From the NCBI GenBank assembly GCA_000969725.1, contig JXSR01S033159.1: DNA of 23,939 bases, one strand, 5' to 3'. This document shows positions 1 through 13,400 of this stretch, piece by piece. Position numbers and translations under genes: made by a program. This DNA is from Ophiothrix spiculata. Lineage: Eukaryota > Echinodermata > Ophiuroidea > Amphilepidida > Ophiotrichidae. Positions within the stretch are counted from its first letter, which is position 1; the number at the start of each line of letters is the position of its first letter. The notes under the pieces are model-generated. The model saw nothing but the letters and a program-made list of their open reading frames with translations, ran no database searches and was not told where the DNA came from.

Positions 1-165
1 AGCAGTCCATACATTACTGTGTAAAATTAATTATAGTTACCATGCATGATTAGACACATTTTCATATATACCTCCAAAACAGAACATAGCTCAACCGTGA
101 AATTTCCCATGGGTTATGAGAAAAATATGAGCAATATTTTGGCACCAAAATCTCAAAAAGTTGAA
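1..165 (-). repeat. dispersed repeat, copy 1
   Basis: The reverse complement closely matches 21045-21215, for example ttttgagattttgg, atattgctcatatttttctca and aattaattttacacagtaatgta. It is probably part of a DNA transposon; no coding capacity. It is cut by the window edge and occupies intron 14 of timeless. Confidence 0.8.
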
Positions 166-206
166 CCAATCGGACCATACTTCTTTAACTAGAACTGCAA
201 ACTTAC

Positions 207-308
207 TCTCTGAAATGTTGAAGCATGACATCCCCTCCATTCTTCATGTGCTTGTTACACACATTACTGAACAGATACAGCAATTCACCATTACCATGTA
301 TTAACTCT
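207..308 (-). CDS. tim: timeless exon 14 (last in window)
   Basis: One base, 33 codons and GA (residues 558-591): ELIHGNGELLYLFSNVCNKH ... GGDVMLQHFR. The acceptor is ctttatcacag and the donor GA|gtaagt. It continues QYL-R-ELIHGNGELL, matching fly QYLQDLVVTNHILLL. No further exon is seen in 1-206, which is a dispersed repeat, so the rest of the C-terminal half lies outside the window. Confidence 0.85.
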
Positions 309-1379
309 CTGTGATAAAGTATAAACAAAATAAATAAAGACTTGATCTATATATAATAGTGTGCTATGGAATAACTAATAATAAATTCAACTTTTCTCAC
401 GACAGATCATCGCGGCAATATGCAAATGCGACAACTCAAAATTGCAAATGTTTGGTCGTCTGCCGCAGTTACAAGCTACAATGCGACAGATACTCTGCAA
501 CTACTTTTACAAAATATGGCAATGTAAAATAAATATGGTCATTTTGAGTATAGACAAGTCGAAAGTGGAATCCATGTTTCAACAATATTTGGATAACAGT
601 CAAACAAAACAGTAGTATAAATATCACATAACCCACCTAAGGTACTGAAGTGTTTCGTTCTTTGGCTGGAATAATCTGATGAGCATGGGGTAGAGGAGTC
701 TGAGATTTGTCGTGCAGCATAGCGTCTCGGTAGCCGCTATGAACCACTTGTCTTCCTCTTCTGTCAGCGTCTCCTCGCTGTAACGTCGCAGTTGAGACAG
801 GATCTGACGTAGTACTGCCATCACTAAGTACAGTCTGAAACAACAAGGGGCAAACGTTTACAATTTCTTTATGCTATATATTCCATAAAGAAATTTAAGC
901 TATATATACCTTGAAATATGCAGCAAGCAGCCGATTAAAACACATAAACCAATATGACCATACGGGAGAGTAAACTAGTCTGTATTTTTTGAACCAAATC
1001 TTGCGGAATATTTAAATGAACTTACGTTCAATGTTTGCCCATGTGGTAGCAACAAATAGGGTATACGATATAGCAACATAGGGTGTACGATTTTCAAGAT
1101 TTACTCTGGACAAGAATCATAGATGGCTTACAGTTTTAAGGAATGATATATGTCTCTTCTTGAAAAATTTTCAGGTAAAACAAAAACCATATTTGATAGG
1201 AGATACAAAGAATGCCTAACCAGTACAATGGCACCAATTACGCTACTCAAACGGTGTAAATTTCAGGGAAAACTTCTTACTTGTTTTAAAAATGACCCAT
1301 GTATATTCAAGTTCACACAACTTCATCATTTTTTTTCCTGTTCGTTTTTTAAGATATCAAATTATGCCGCTATTCAAAC

Positions 1380-1416
<37 letters not shown>

Positions 1417-4400
1417 GATACAAGGACTTGCATGATAACATGCATACCCCATGAAGGAGTCTATTCGTACAGGGGACCCACGGCTTTATGTGACTGTCCG
1501 ACCACGGAGCAGTGTCACTGTACCCTGACAATTATCAAGATAACTGATAAACTTTAAGCTGTTTGGTTCTTTTTGTTTTTATCCATTTTTACATGAGTTT
1601 ACTAGAGTTGCTTACTTTTTAAATTTGCCGTTTGAATGTCCTTTCATTCTGCTGTTTTCCACAGACATCTTGAAATCCTGCCATGTTCGACAAGCCAAGT
1701 ACGTCAAGTTTGAAAGCACTGCCGATGACACCGTGTGTCTGTGAGGAGAACAAAACAATGCTGACGTTAGTAACAATATAAAAAGATGTCATATACAGAT
1801 TTTACAGAAAGCAAACCGTAATTGTTAATATTCATGGTGCTTAATTTCCTGACTCTCCAATGATATACTATAATTGTGAAGGCTTATCACCCCTTCTCAG
1901 GGTTCCAAGCATTTTAAGAAAACAAAAATCCCAGACTCTTTCCTGAAGAAGTCTCAAAATTCCATGATAATTATTTCAACTCATTTGGTCTCGCTCTTGG
2001 TCTCAGATGTCAAAATTCTCGGTCTCGGAAGGCCTAGTCTAGGTCTCAGATGTTATTCTGATATGAAACAAAATGTATGAGTTGACCAAGTAATTTTTAT
2101 TTTGGGGCCAATCAAAATTCCCTGACTTTTCCCTGATCTTGAGTCATTTTTATCAAATTCCCTGACTTTTCCCTGATTGGAAAAAAGTAAAATAATTATC
2201 TCTGAATTCCCTGTTGGACTGGAAACTCTGTCTTCTGCATATAGGGTTTACAGTCCCAGTACATAAATGTACCCATTAACTACAGTCCAGTGGCTTAACA
2301 GATAGGGGGCAGTGGGTCATTCTTAAGAAATCTGCTGCTATTTCTCACCTAATATCTGTGTAAGTGACTGAGGGATGACTAGCAAACGTTAGGAAGAAGT
2401 TCTGCATCCACAGAAAGCACATATCTTCAAGTCCCTTCAATAAGTCCATCTGTCGGGAATCAAGCAAAATGATACACGTCAAACACATTTACTACGAAGG
2501 TTGTTCAGTAAGTTTGTGGCATGAGCTAGAAGGAGTCGAGCTATGCAGTTGTTATCTATATGCTATGTTGATCAGCTCAGTTGATGAATATTTGGAAAGT
2601 TTCAAGTAAATATCTACTTTCGTTTTTATTACAACATTTTGAAACTTGTCTGTTAGAGGTTTCGTAAGTTTATAATTTAAACATTAAAAAACGATGAATA
2701 AATATTATGATACCAAGAACTCCCATATCCCTTGTCTCTCTGACATAGTTGAAATCTGCAGCCCAATTGTTTTAATGCTTCTTGAAAGAGTAATCTTTTT
2801 CAAGATTTGACACCATTTCTTTGTTGAAATCGGTTGGTGTAGCACCTGGGAGAAAGATTTTAAGGTAGATGCATATCGGTTATGTTGTTTTCAAGGCAAA
2901 AAATTAAGTCCCAGAAACCTATAACATACAAGCTTTAAGATTCAGTAAAAACAAAACAGATATTTCCTTGAAACTTTCTGAATACCCATCATATAAGTTG
3001 ATCTACATAACGTATCAATAAAAAATGCATACCCCTTGTATACTCTATAAACCTTGTAGTATTCAGCAAGCATTCAGACTTTTTTCACGAGATACATAGG
3101 ATGCCATAGAGCACCAGTATATGGGTCTTCATGTTTACATAAACATAACATTAACTACACAACCAACAGATATGATTGGCCAAACAGATGCTAAAATGCA
3201 AGTTGCGTTCATCTTAAATCAGAATTGATAATAATTTGTCACAATTTATCACCACATTGTCACAATGAAATGGTGTTTTTGTATTGTGTAAGAGACAAGT
3301 AATGATTGATTAGGATTGATTAAGAACAAATCACTGAGTACTAATATATTTTGTGCATGAATCTTTCATGAATTTGGTATTATTTTTGACTAATTTTGTT
3401 GCTACCACATGTACAAACCTTGAACATAAGTTTATTTGAATATTCAGCAAAATTAGGTAAGTTGTTATGATTCGAAAAAATACTTACTAATTTATTTAAG
3501 TGCGTTAATCGGCTGTTTACTGCACATTTCAAGGTTTATAGAGTGTACATTCACAATGTCACATAGTTATGTGCATCAAATTTTCTCATTTGGCCGAAAT
3601 CATTTTCAGTTCAAATTTTGTATCTCATACTTTGGGGGTTTTTTTTAGAAAAATGTCAATATTTTGAGTTAATGAGCTGGAAACTATGGCCACAGGACAT
3701 TTAACCTCATTTACGATGTAAGATGGGTAGTTACTAGAAATATGGTTCATTGGACACTACCTAATGAGTATGTAATGGAATAAATCGTCATGTGAGTGCA
3801 AGAAAGTAACATCTGCAATAGCTGGATTGCACACTGTATAATATCCAGTCTTGGGTCTGTGGCTCTCGAAATGGTTCTTTAGGTGACACCCACTTCAAAA
3901 GCCACTGACATGTGTGACAGAAAAGGTGTTAACCCTTTTTTCCGCCCCAGACTAAAGGCATTTTACCTGTAAACTGACTTTGAAAGTAAATTCAAATTAT
4001 CTTTAGAAATATTCTACATAATTCAATTAGACTTCAGCATAATACACCTGTATGAACTGTACACATTACCTGGGATACGTGTTTTTGAAGGTAAGAGGCA
4101 GTGAGTTTAGTTATACTTCACATTGTTAGTAAGGGAGTCTGTGGGACGTCTTACACCTGAGTTGACAGTAATTTAGGGCGTCCCCAAGACGCCCTTCGGC
4201 AGGAAAAGGTTAAAGAAAAAATATGCTAGCCATAGCAGATACAATTTTCTTGCACTCACATGATGAAATGTCAAGAGCCTTTGGTCTTTGGAAAAAGTGC
4301 AAGAAAAAAATGTGGCACACGGATCTATTTTTATTTATTTTTACGTACCTGACAAAGTAGAATACAACGATCCAATCCATTTTTGGCAAACTTCAAAGCA

Positions 4401-7400
4401 AATTGGCTCAGCTTCTTCCTGCAAAGACAGTAAACATTGCATGATTATATCACAGACACGTAATGTCAAAAATTGATTTGCCTAGAGGAATAAATACAGT
4501 GCAGGACAGAGGAATGATTGAATTAAATAATCCTGTAAAAATGACACAATTTTAGGCACTTCTGCAATCCATGTGTACTAATAACGTGATCAATTTGTTA
4601 CCCTTGTTTGTTCACATGCAATAACAAAAATTTCAACAGGTTAGTTCATTACAAACTTGGCCTGTAGCCTCAACAAAATAACATCCAAACCATTTGTACA
4701 ACAGGGTTCCTGCACCTTCCGCACAATTAAATCCCATGACTTTCCATGACCAATTAAGAAAAATCCATGATCTTTTTCAGACAAAAGGGTTGTATATCAA
4801 GGATTGTTCATCTATCACGTACCATAATTTTTTAACCAGACAGCTACTGTCATCCTTATTATTTATTTTTCTTCTCTGAGAAATAAAATTCCATGACCTT
4901 TCCATGACTTTTGGCCATTTTCATCAAATTTCAAGATTTTTCCAGGCCTGGAAGTTGAAAATTAAATTTCATGACTTATCCAGGTTTTCCATACCCCGCA
5001 GGAACCCTGGTATAATGTCCATGCATGTATGCATGAACAAACAAGTGATAAATGAACAAACGAGTGATAACTAATAAATAGTTGCCTACCTTAGATCTCT
5101 AGCCGCCAACTCTCCATCCAAAGTACTTGTATAGCTACTACCACTCTCACTACTGCCGTAACTTGTGCAAGAATCGTCATTCATCTTAAGGGGGAAAAAT
5201 TGGAAAACAAATTACTGACTGATCCTGAGGACTAATAAGCACTGAAGGACATGTGTGACTGTAAGTCAAGAAGGATGGTAAGAATATGAACGTGTATACT
5301 CTCATTCATCTAGGTTGGTAACAAATAAGTATAAATTAAATCTCGACAACCAGAAAAATATACTCACTGAGCAGAGAACCGACATTGCGGGTGATCCCTG
5401 GAAAAAATTGAGTACAAAAATAGTACAACATTCCTGAGGTGCACATTTGGAACACAATTATAGTACAGTTTTAGTACAAATATAGTACAAATTTGTGTAC
5501 TATATTTGTACTAAAACTGTACTATAATTGTGTTCCAAATGTGCACCTCAGGAATGACATTTGGAACACAATTATAGTACAGTTTTAGTACAAATATAGT
5601 ACAAATTTGTGTACTATATTTGTACTAAAACTGTACTATAATTGTGTTCCAAATGTGCACCTCAGGAATGTTGTACTATTTTTGTACTCAATTTTTTCCA
5701 GGGATACAATCACCCTTTAGCTAGGTTGTGATGATCTGGACCTTGATGCTAGTTGTTGAAGCTGGATGACCTCACAGAATGATGTGATGACGTCATCTTG
5801 CGAGGTAAAGTTGTTGTTTTTTCGACAACTAGCATCAAAGTCCAGATCAGAATATGTTGTAGAAAATACCATGCAAATATGCAACGTGCTAAAATATTTA
5901 ATCACTTTTGCTGTAAAAATGAAGATTTTGACCTGGTTGTGGTTACAAATACTTTTTGTTTTGTTTTTTATTACATTACTTAAACACGTTTTCTGAGTTT
6001 TTTCAATTGGCTTAACAGACTAACAAGTTTTGGAGAAATCTCATATATTTTCCTAATTACTGTTGGTTATGTTTTAATGACAGCATTCTTTTGTCCTGTG
6101 GTTTCACTAAAGAGTCGGTATTGAAAAGTGTGGTCGCTGTAAAACCTTCACATTAAGAGCAAATAGGGTTAACCACAAGCAGTGGCATAAGCAGGGAGGG
6201 GGGGGGGCAAAATGTGGCTGCTTCACCCATAGAATGCTGGTTATTGGAACAATTCCGACTACTGTAAAATGAACATGTAAAGCAGGGGACATCAAATTCA
6301 AAGTAAGGTTAGGGGTTATATTGTGTTTTTAAACTTTTGGGTTAGCCCGGATCAGCGGTACAGATACACGTGGAATGGCCAGGGTTCAAAGGGTTAAATT
6401 ACGACTTTCTTCTTGACTCACCTCGTTGGTTGGGGTGGCACTGCGACTTGAGTCTCCACTGCTACTACTGACCCGCGTTACTCCCTGAAGACTCTCGCAT
6501 AACATAGCCACTGATCCATCAGAAGCTACGGACCTATTCTCTGATTTGGAATGGTCTGACGACTCCAAGTCGGATTTCTGATCTGATAAATCGCTACCTT
6601 CTGATTTGGTTTCCTGCTCTCTGTATGATGGCGCATCATCTTGGTATCCATGGATTCCTGGCAGTTGGGGAGAGTGCTGGTGGTTGTCCTGCTTGTCTGG
6701 CTGTGTATCATCAGATTTTTTGTCTTGGCTTTGAGATTCATTGTTTGATTCAGTATTTGATTCATTGTTTGATTCATTCTTGCTGGGAGTTGGCGACTTG
6801 ACAAGTAATTTAAACAATTCCTCAGATTTCTGTAAATGAAGAAGTTGATAATGAATATAGTTATACTCTATAAACTTCCGAGTATGCAGCAAGTAATAAG
6901 ACTCTGTTACGAAATCCATAGCATATCCCTTATATTCGATTAACACTGTTGATCTGGTGTTTTTGTATTGATTAATAAATCTGAATAAAGTTTGAAAATA
7001 GATGCGAGGTTAATTGTGCAATTTGTGATTCCGATGTGACAAAAACCTCATCACTTTTCTAGGTAAATAAAAAAAGTACAACATAAATGTATGTTGAAAA
7101 TTGATTCTGACCATTTGTTTTCAAGTTACAAGCTTCAAGTTACAAAATCCCCTTTGGCTACTGTATTGTAACATATACCATGCAGTAGTCAAGGATTCAA
7201 GCCAGCTAAAAAAACTCATATTGATATAGATGACCTTATAAAGTGGATCATGCATTTCCCCTTAAATGGTTTATTGATTCAATAATGCTGTGTTAGGTCA
7301 CCACACCTCATTCACAGCAAGCCAGTTACTTTCCTAGCACTTATCATGGTTCATAAGAGCATAATGAGTGTTAATGTTTTTGCTCAACAAAATTGGGGAT

Positions 7401-10400
7401 TGGAACCTCAATCTCTCTATCCTTAATGATAAGAACTGCAAGCTAAGTCCATACAGCAAAAAATAAAGATTAAAAGTTTACGATTAACATGTTTCAATTA
7501 AAAAAAGACTAACTTTTTTAATCTTTGAAGAGCAATAGCGCGTTTTCTTGTTAATCACCGCTAGAGTAACTGTACATTTCGGCTGGACAGTGGAAAAGCG
7601 CTATATTCTTTAATCGTTTGATACATGTTCCATATTTTTACTCGTAATTCGGAGCAAAACGCTCTGATACACAGATTAAAATTTACCGCGAACAACGACG
7701 TGATCACAACACAAAATGGACCCTTCTTTCCCCGCAGTGATAGAGACATTATCGCATTGTTATATCTATTGGGACTACCTGGACTTATTTCTATATTCAA
7801 AGGTAAATGTAATTATTAATTCTGGTAAATGTTGAACCATCAAATGAACATGGATTGTCCACTCCGAACATATTTACGGTATAAGCTTAATGGGCTTGGA
7901 TTGCACATGCATCGTGATGTGCAATCGTGCATTGATGATCTACGCAGCCAGTGACTGCTGTACAATACACTGGACCAGCTGTGCAGTGTTTTGTAATACA
8001 GCGCTGATCTTTACTGTACTTAATTGTCTCATAGGCTGTGTAGACTTCGTGGCTTATCTTTTTCTGCACCTTCTGAGCCACAGGATTTATTTACTAGTCC
8101 ATGCATGCTTGGCTTGTAAAATGTGACAGGCCAAGGTGACCAATAAGCAGTGTAATTCTGGGGTACAAATCAGTGTTGATACGATAAAAAAAAACACTTG
8201 ATGGTTCAGCACTTAAAAACTAAAATTAATAATCACATTTACCATTGAATATAGAAATAAGTTCAGGTAGTCCCCCATTCATAGATCTAACAATGCCTCC
8301 ATCTCCATGCCTTTCATTTAATCAATAATCGATTAAGTTTGAAATTTTAATCAACACGGGAGTAAAAAGGGAACTAGTCTACTATGGAGTAATTTTTGCT
8401 CAACCTTTAAGATTAAAATATTTACTCTTTTAAAAGATTAAACAATTTAATCAACAGAAGACTAATCCTTTAATCTAGCAACATCGATTAAAATTACTCA
8501 AAAAACGACTAGTTCCCTTTTTACTACCGTATCGAATAAATTTTTACTCTACGTTCAGCAATTATTTATTGCTGTGCATAGGCATGTTCCCTTGATACGT
8601 GTTCCCTTTTGGTGTGTTCCATTGTTCCCAGTAGTGAAGAGCTACTCTGACAATAAAAGGTTTTTTTGCTTATTTATAGCTGTGTGTCCTAGTGTACCTG
8701 CCGTGTGTTCCATGTGAACTAGCAGCACAATGAATGTACATGTCCATTTGTCTGTAATGCAGGCCACAGTGAACATCTGCGATACACAAGGCCATTGATA
8801 CAGACACTTAGCAAATCAAAGGTCCATTGACTGTTTTAGTCGTCACAATTGGGAACAATGGAAAATGGAACAAGTGAACATGCCACAAGGGAACTATACA
8901 GCCTATGGATACAAGGCCTTATGCACGGCAAGGCCACACATATATCTACAAAATGATTCATGTCAGCTCAATTGGCTGCTGGCCAGATACTTACCTGTGA
9001 TCTGAACATGAGCCCAAGGACTTGTGTTAAATTGGCCACCCATACACTCTGTAAAACAAACCACAAATCCAATCAATACCTATGGACCAATCTGGTCAAG
9101 TAGCTATTTAAGCACAATAATCTCTTCAGTGACTTGTGCATGCAGGTTGCAAGCTACCGCAGCTCTGTAATGCAGTAAGTCTTGTCACTTGTTTTAAAAC
9201 AATTTCTACTATAAAATCACACATTGTCATGTGAGTGCATGAAAGTCGTATCTGCAGTGGCTGGCGATGTTATATTTACTTAACCCCTTGTCACAAGAAT
9301 GGGAGAGAACCTAAAATTTCTCTCTCATTTGTTGGTGGCTCTTGAAGTGGTTCTTCAGGTGACAGAACCACTTCAAAGTGCCAATGACCCAAGACTGGAC
9401 ATTCCAAAGTATATTATTCAAATGTATGTAAAATGGCAGATACTGCAGATATGACATTCTTGCACTCACATGCTGAATTTGACAACATCTCAAACTTGAA
9501 AGCATGAGATACAGTGGGAAGAAGTCGTTTTGAAAGCATGCCAACGCTTGAAGCACCAAATGAAATCTCTTTCTGGTTAACTTATGTAAATGAGATCAAC
9601 TAAAATCACCACGTTAAGGGTTCTTTATATTATTAATTTGTTATTTAGAATGTTGCAATTAATTATTCAAAAGAAGGCTTGCAGATTAAAATAGGTCTTT
9701 TACCCATTACGACAATGTTTTATATGTATATTAGTAATTAATCTTTTCAGAAAATTGTTGAAAATTTGTCAGTTCAACCTTAATGCTCATCATCTTGAGG
9801 AGCTATTTTTAATAAGTGTTTGAAAGGTGTGTGGTTACCACCCACCCCTTTATTTAATATTGACACCTGCAAGGTGGTGTTGTTTAAGGTGCATTCATAG
9901 TCCAGCGATTCCATCAATGCAACATCGCTCGATATCGCTCAATGTCGTTCAGCTATCGATGGCCAATGTCACAGCGACAAGTTTAGACGTCGGTGGACAT
10001 CATGCAACATCTCAGCGATGAAGATTACGAGTTGAAATTTGTTTAACTTTTTTCAGTGATGATGCAGCGATAGCCAAATAAGTTCAAGGGCGTGTAACCT
10101 ATGACCTTGTTGTTTGTAAACATTTCGTGATAAATATTGATACACAGAAACGTCCTACACAGAGCAATGGCATGCTGGTGGCCAGCCATCTTTATGATCG
10201 TCACAGGCTTCAGCGCGTATTGTTGAGCGATGATCACTGACCATGGATGGACTGCGATGGCACAGCGACAGCATCGCTGCACCATCGCTGTCCATCGCAG
10301 GGATGTTCTGCAATGGAATCGCTGGACTATGAACGCACCATTAGTAACATTTTAAAGACTAGAAGTCCCTGCTTAGAGGAAACTGAAATAGCTCCTGACT

Positions 10401-13400
10401 ACTTGAGTTCAAGCTTATGTTTCTTGTATTTTGATTTTGTATAAAATTTACAATTTGAAAAATCTGAATAAATGACTTACCCCTTCGTCTCTTGCTACCA
10501 GGTCAATAACAACGTCATCAAAGCCGCCATCTAACAGATTACTGAAGGAATAATGACAAAAAATTAATCTTAAAGGTTACGGAAAAGAAAATATAAATAG
10601 CTTCATAAACATTCGTTATAACAAAACTAAGTGGAAAACACCAATGTAAAATTTTAACAAAGCACAAATAGTCAACAATACTCAAAAAAACTTTCAAATA
10701 AAGCGCCTTTTACCATCTACACAAATTTAAGGCAGTTAATATTTGTCTAACAGCCGCGGGACACCAGCTAATTAAAAAAGAAAATTGCCAATGAAAAATG
10801 TCAAATTACTGGCCCCCATGGATCCCAGAATATGTCATGGAATCTTGCTTTGAGAACTATAATAACACTGACTTTAAATTAAATTAAATAATATTCTTTT
10901 TAAAACCATTCATGACTAACTAAAGGTCATTAAATAAAGTGTATATGTCCTTAGAATAATGTCCAAGATAATCAATTAATACACTGGTCACATAACCTTG
11001 CGGTGAGGTTTACAATGTGTTTATGGCGTCATACGCATAAAAAATCAGTGGACACCAACCAGACATCAGCCGGTGACCAGATGGCGTCATACCGATGTCA
11101 TTCCGATATTTCGGCATTGCGGCTTCCTTTCGATTACCAGACATTGGTCGGGGGTCGGTTGTTATGTGACCATAGCATTAATAATGTGTAGTACTGTATG
11201 TGGCAGAGACAACATCTCTTTCACTAGACTTACTTTATTATGACATCTCCATTCATATTCCCTGGTCGTAAATCATCAGTGTGAAGAACATTGCGAAGAA
11301 GAGACAGGATTTCTAACACCATACCCAAACTCTCTTTGTCCATGGCATAATCTCCAGCCTGCAGAATTAAAAATCTAATTAGGTGACCAAAAAAAAATCC
11401 TGTTTTATGGGCGGGCGGACCTTTCAAGTAATTTTTTTTCTTTTAATTAAAAAAATTGCCTTAAATAACCCCCAAAACGTTTTTTTTTTAAATGGGGAAA
11501 AAATTATTTTTTTTATAAAGGGAAAAAATAACCAAAATGGTTAAATTTTGGCAAAATTTTTATATGTTGGTAAAACTAAAAAAAATCTTCAAAAATGCAA
11601 ATTTAGGGTCGGTCGGGCCAGTAAAACAGGTTTTTTTTATTATAATCGCCTTAGTGAGACTAGGGGAATAGTGAATGACTCCAAATCAGGTTGAGAGTTC
11701 AAGCCCTGCTACAGCCAACGGGTTATGTCCTTGAGCAAGGCATTTAATCGTGATTGCACCATTGACCCAGGTGCATTGGGGAGCTGTGGGGAAAATTACA
11801 ATGTAAGGGCTGATGTGTTTACTGGATGATTACACTATCATCAGGAGTTCATTTGATCATAAAAGCTTCCGTTTAAACGCTTAACAGTTGTAAGTGAAAT
11901 CTGTTTAAACGTTTAGAAAATTAACTGGAAACCAACAGCCTTATACTCAACAAAAGCTTCGCCCACAAACCATTGTTTTTCAATTAGCCTAAGTGCTGTA
12001 TTACTCAACTGTAATCTTAACTATATCCATACGCTGGGAAGGATCACTTGAAAATGGCACAAAAATTGCGATCGAGACCTCCAGTTTCTGCTAAGATCCT
12101 GCGTTTGCTAATCAGCGCCCCATAGTTTACAAGCTATCAGTAGTATACTTACATCTTCAATGCAGTTTTTGATATGGGTTAAAAGTAAATTAGTGATTTC
12201 AGGTTCTGTGCAGATACTCTTGATGGTACTCTCCATGTGATGGACTCCGCGACGTTTCTCCCAGTCCTGAGGTGTCATATGATGCTTCACAGGCATGATT
12301 ACGGCCATGGGTAACGTCAGGTTGGACAGTACTCTGGCAGATAAAAATAGACAAAACGGCTTGTATTTTTTAAAAAGCATGGTAACGTCAGATTGGACAA
12401 TACTCTGGCAGATAAAATGGAAAAAAACCAGTGTGTATTAAAGCAAGGTAATGTCAGGTTGCGACAATACTCTGGCACATAAAAATGGACAAAACGGCTG
12501 GCTTGTATTAATACAAGGTAACGTTAGGTTGGACAATACTCTGGCAGATAAAAATGTACAAAACAGCTTGGATTTTAAAAAGCAAAATAATGTCAGGTTG
12601 GACAATACTCTGTCTGATAACAATGAACAAAACAGTGGCACAGAGCCCAAATTTGGGGTATTTAGCCTTATTCAATTGCATTAAATCTGGTCGCTATGCA
12701 TTGAAAACACGCACACAGGTTTGAAAACGAATGACCTCAAATAGTTAATTTTAAGGTAGCTCGATGGCTGATTGCAACATTACACTAACACTGATATGCA
12801 GTCTGGTCTGTACTCTCTATGGCTAAACCCCTATGGATAACACATAAACGGATGGTCTCATTTTAGTCACATTTCACCAAATTGTTATCCCATATTTAAA
12901 CTGAAACGAAGCCTTTTTGGTGAGTACTTACTTGATGACAAGCTGACTAATGGTCATGTCGTTCACTGCAGCTTTTAGGATTGGGAAGAGATCCTGAAAA
13001 AATACAAACATAATTTGTAAAACTATTGCACACAAAAAATAATTACTTTAGGGGGGGTGTTTGTTGTTTGTTTTTGATAGGAAGTATACATGTACTTTGG
13101 GTTACAATGGGTGTAACCTATATCAAACTTAAAAGTTCGTACTCTATCCCTAAAGTAAAACTATCCTTCATTTACAGTACAAGACTTCCTCAATGAAAAT
13201 ATTGCATCTTCACATCAACAAAAATATCACATATACGAGTAATAGGAGGCCCTAGTTTAAATCATCAATTAGAAGGTATTCTCATAACATCATTTAATTC
13301 TTAAGGTGTTTTCTTACAGAAGAAGTTGCTTATGCCTGTGGGATTATGATATTTTCATAAATGGTAAAAATTTAAAAAAAGTATCAAGTTGGGTTTCCTT

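Noticed and set aside
637..846. 69-residue frame overlapping timeless exon 13 on the same strand
   Set aside because: It lacks Timeless similarity, while the other frame matches the family across the exon and fits the splice phases.
1150..1557. 135-residue plus-strand frame
   Set aside because: It is built across a (CAAT)n microsatellite (repeating NQSI) and repeat-like DNA, with no family resemblance.
1665..1745. Plus-strand terminal-exon look-alike after ttttccacag
   Set aside because: The minus strand of the same bases is timeless exon 12 with matching phases and family similarity; the plus frame is a shadow.
7890..8126. Cys-rich 78-residue plus-strand frame
   Set aside because: It lies inside a foldback element between inverted arms; no family, no splice signals.
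12311..12640. CRISPR-like array
   Set aside because: Repeats run directly into each other without unique spacers, in a eukaryotic intron.
12451..12684. Plus-strand frame with repeated VRLDNTL
   Set aside because: Antisense reading of the splice-acceptor minisatellite.
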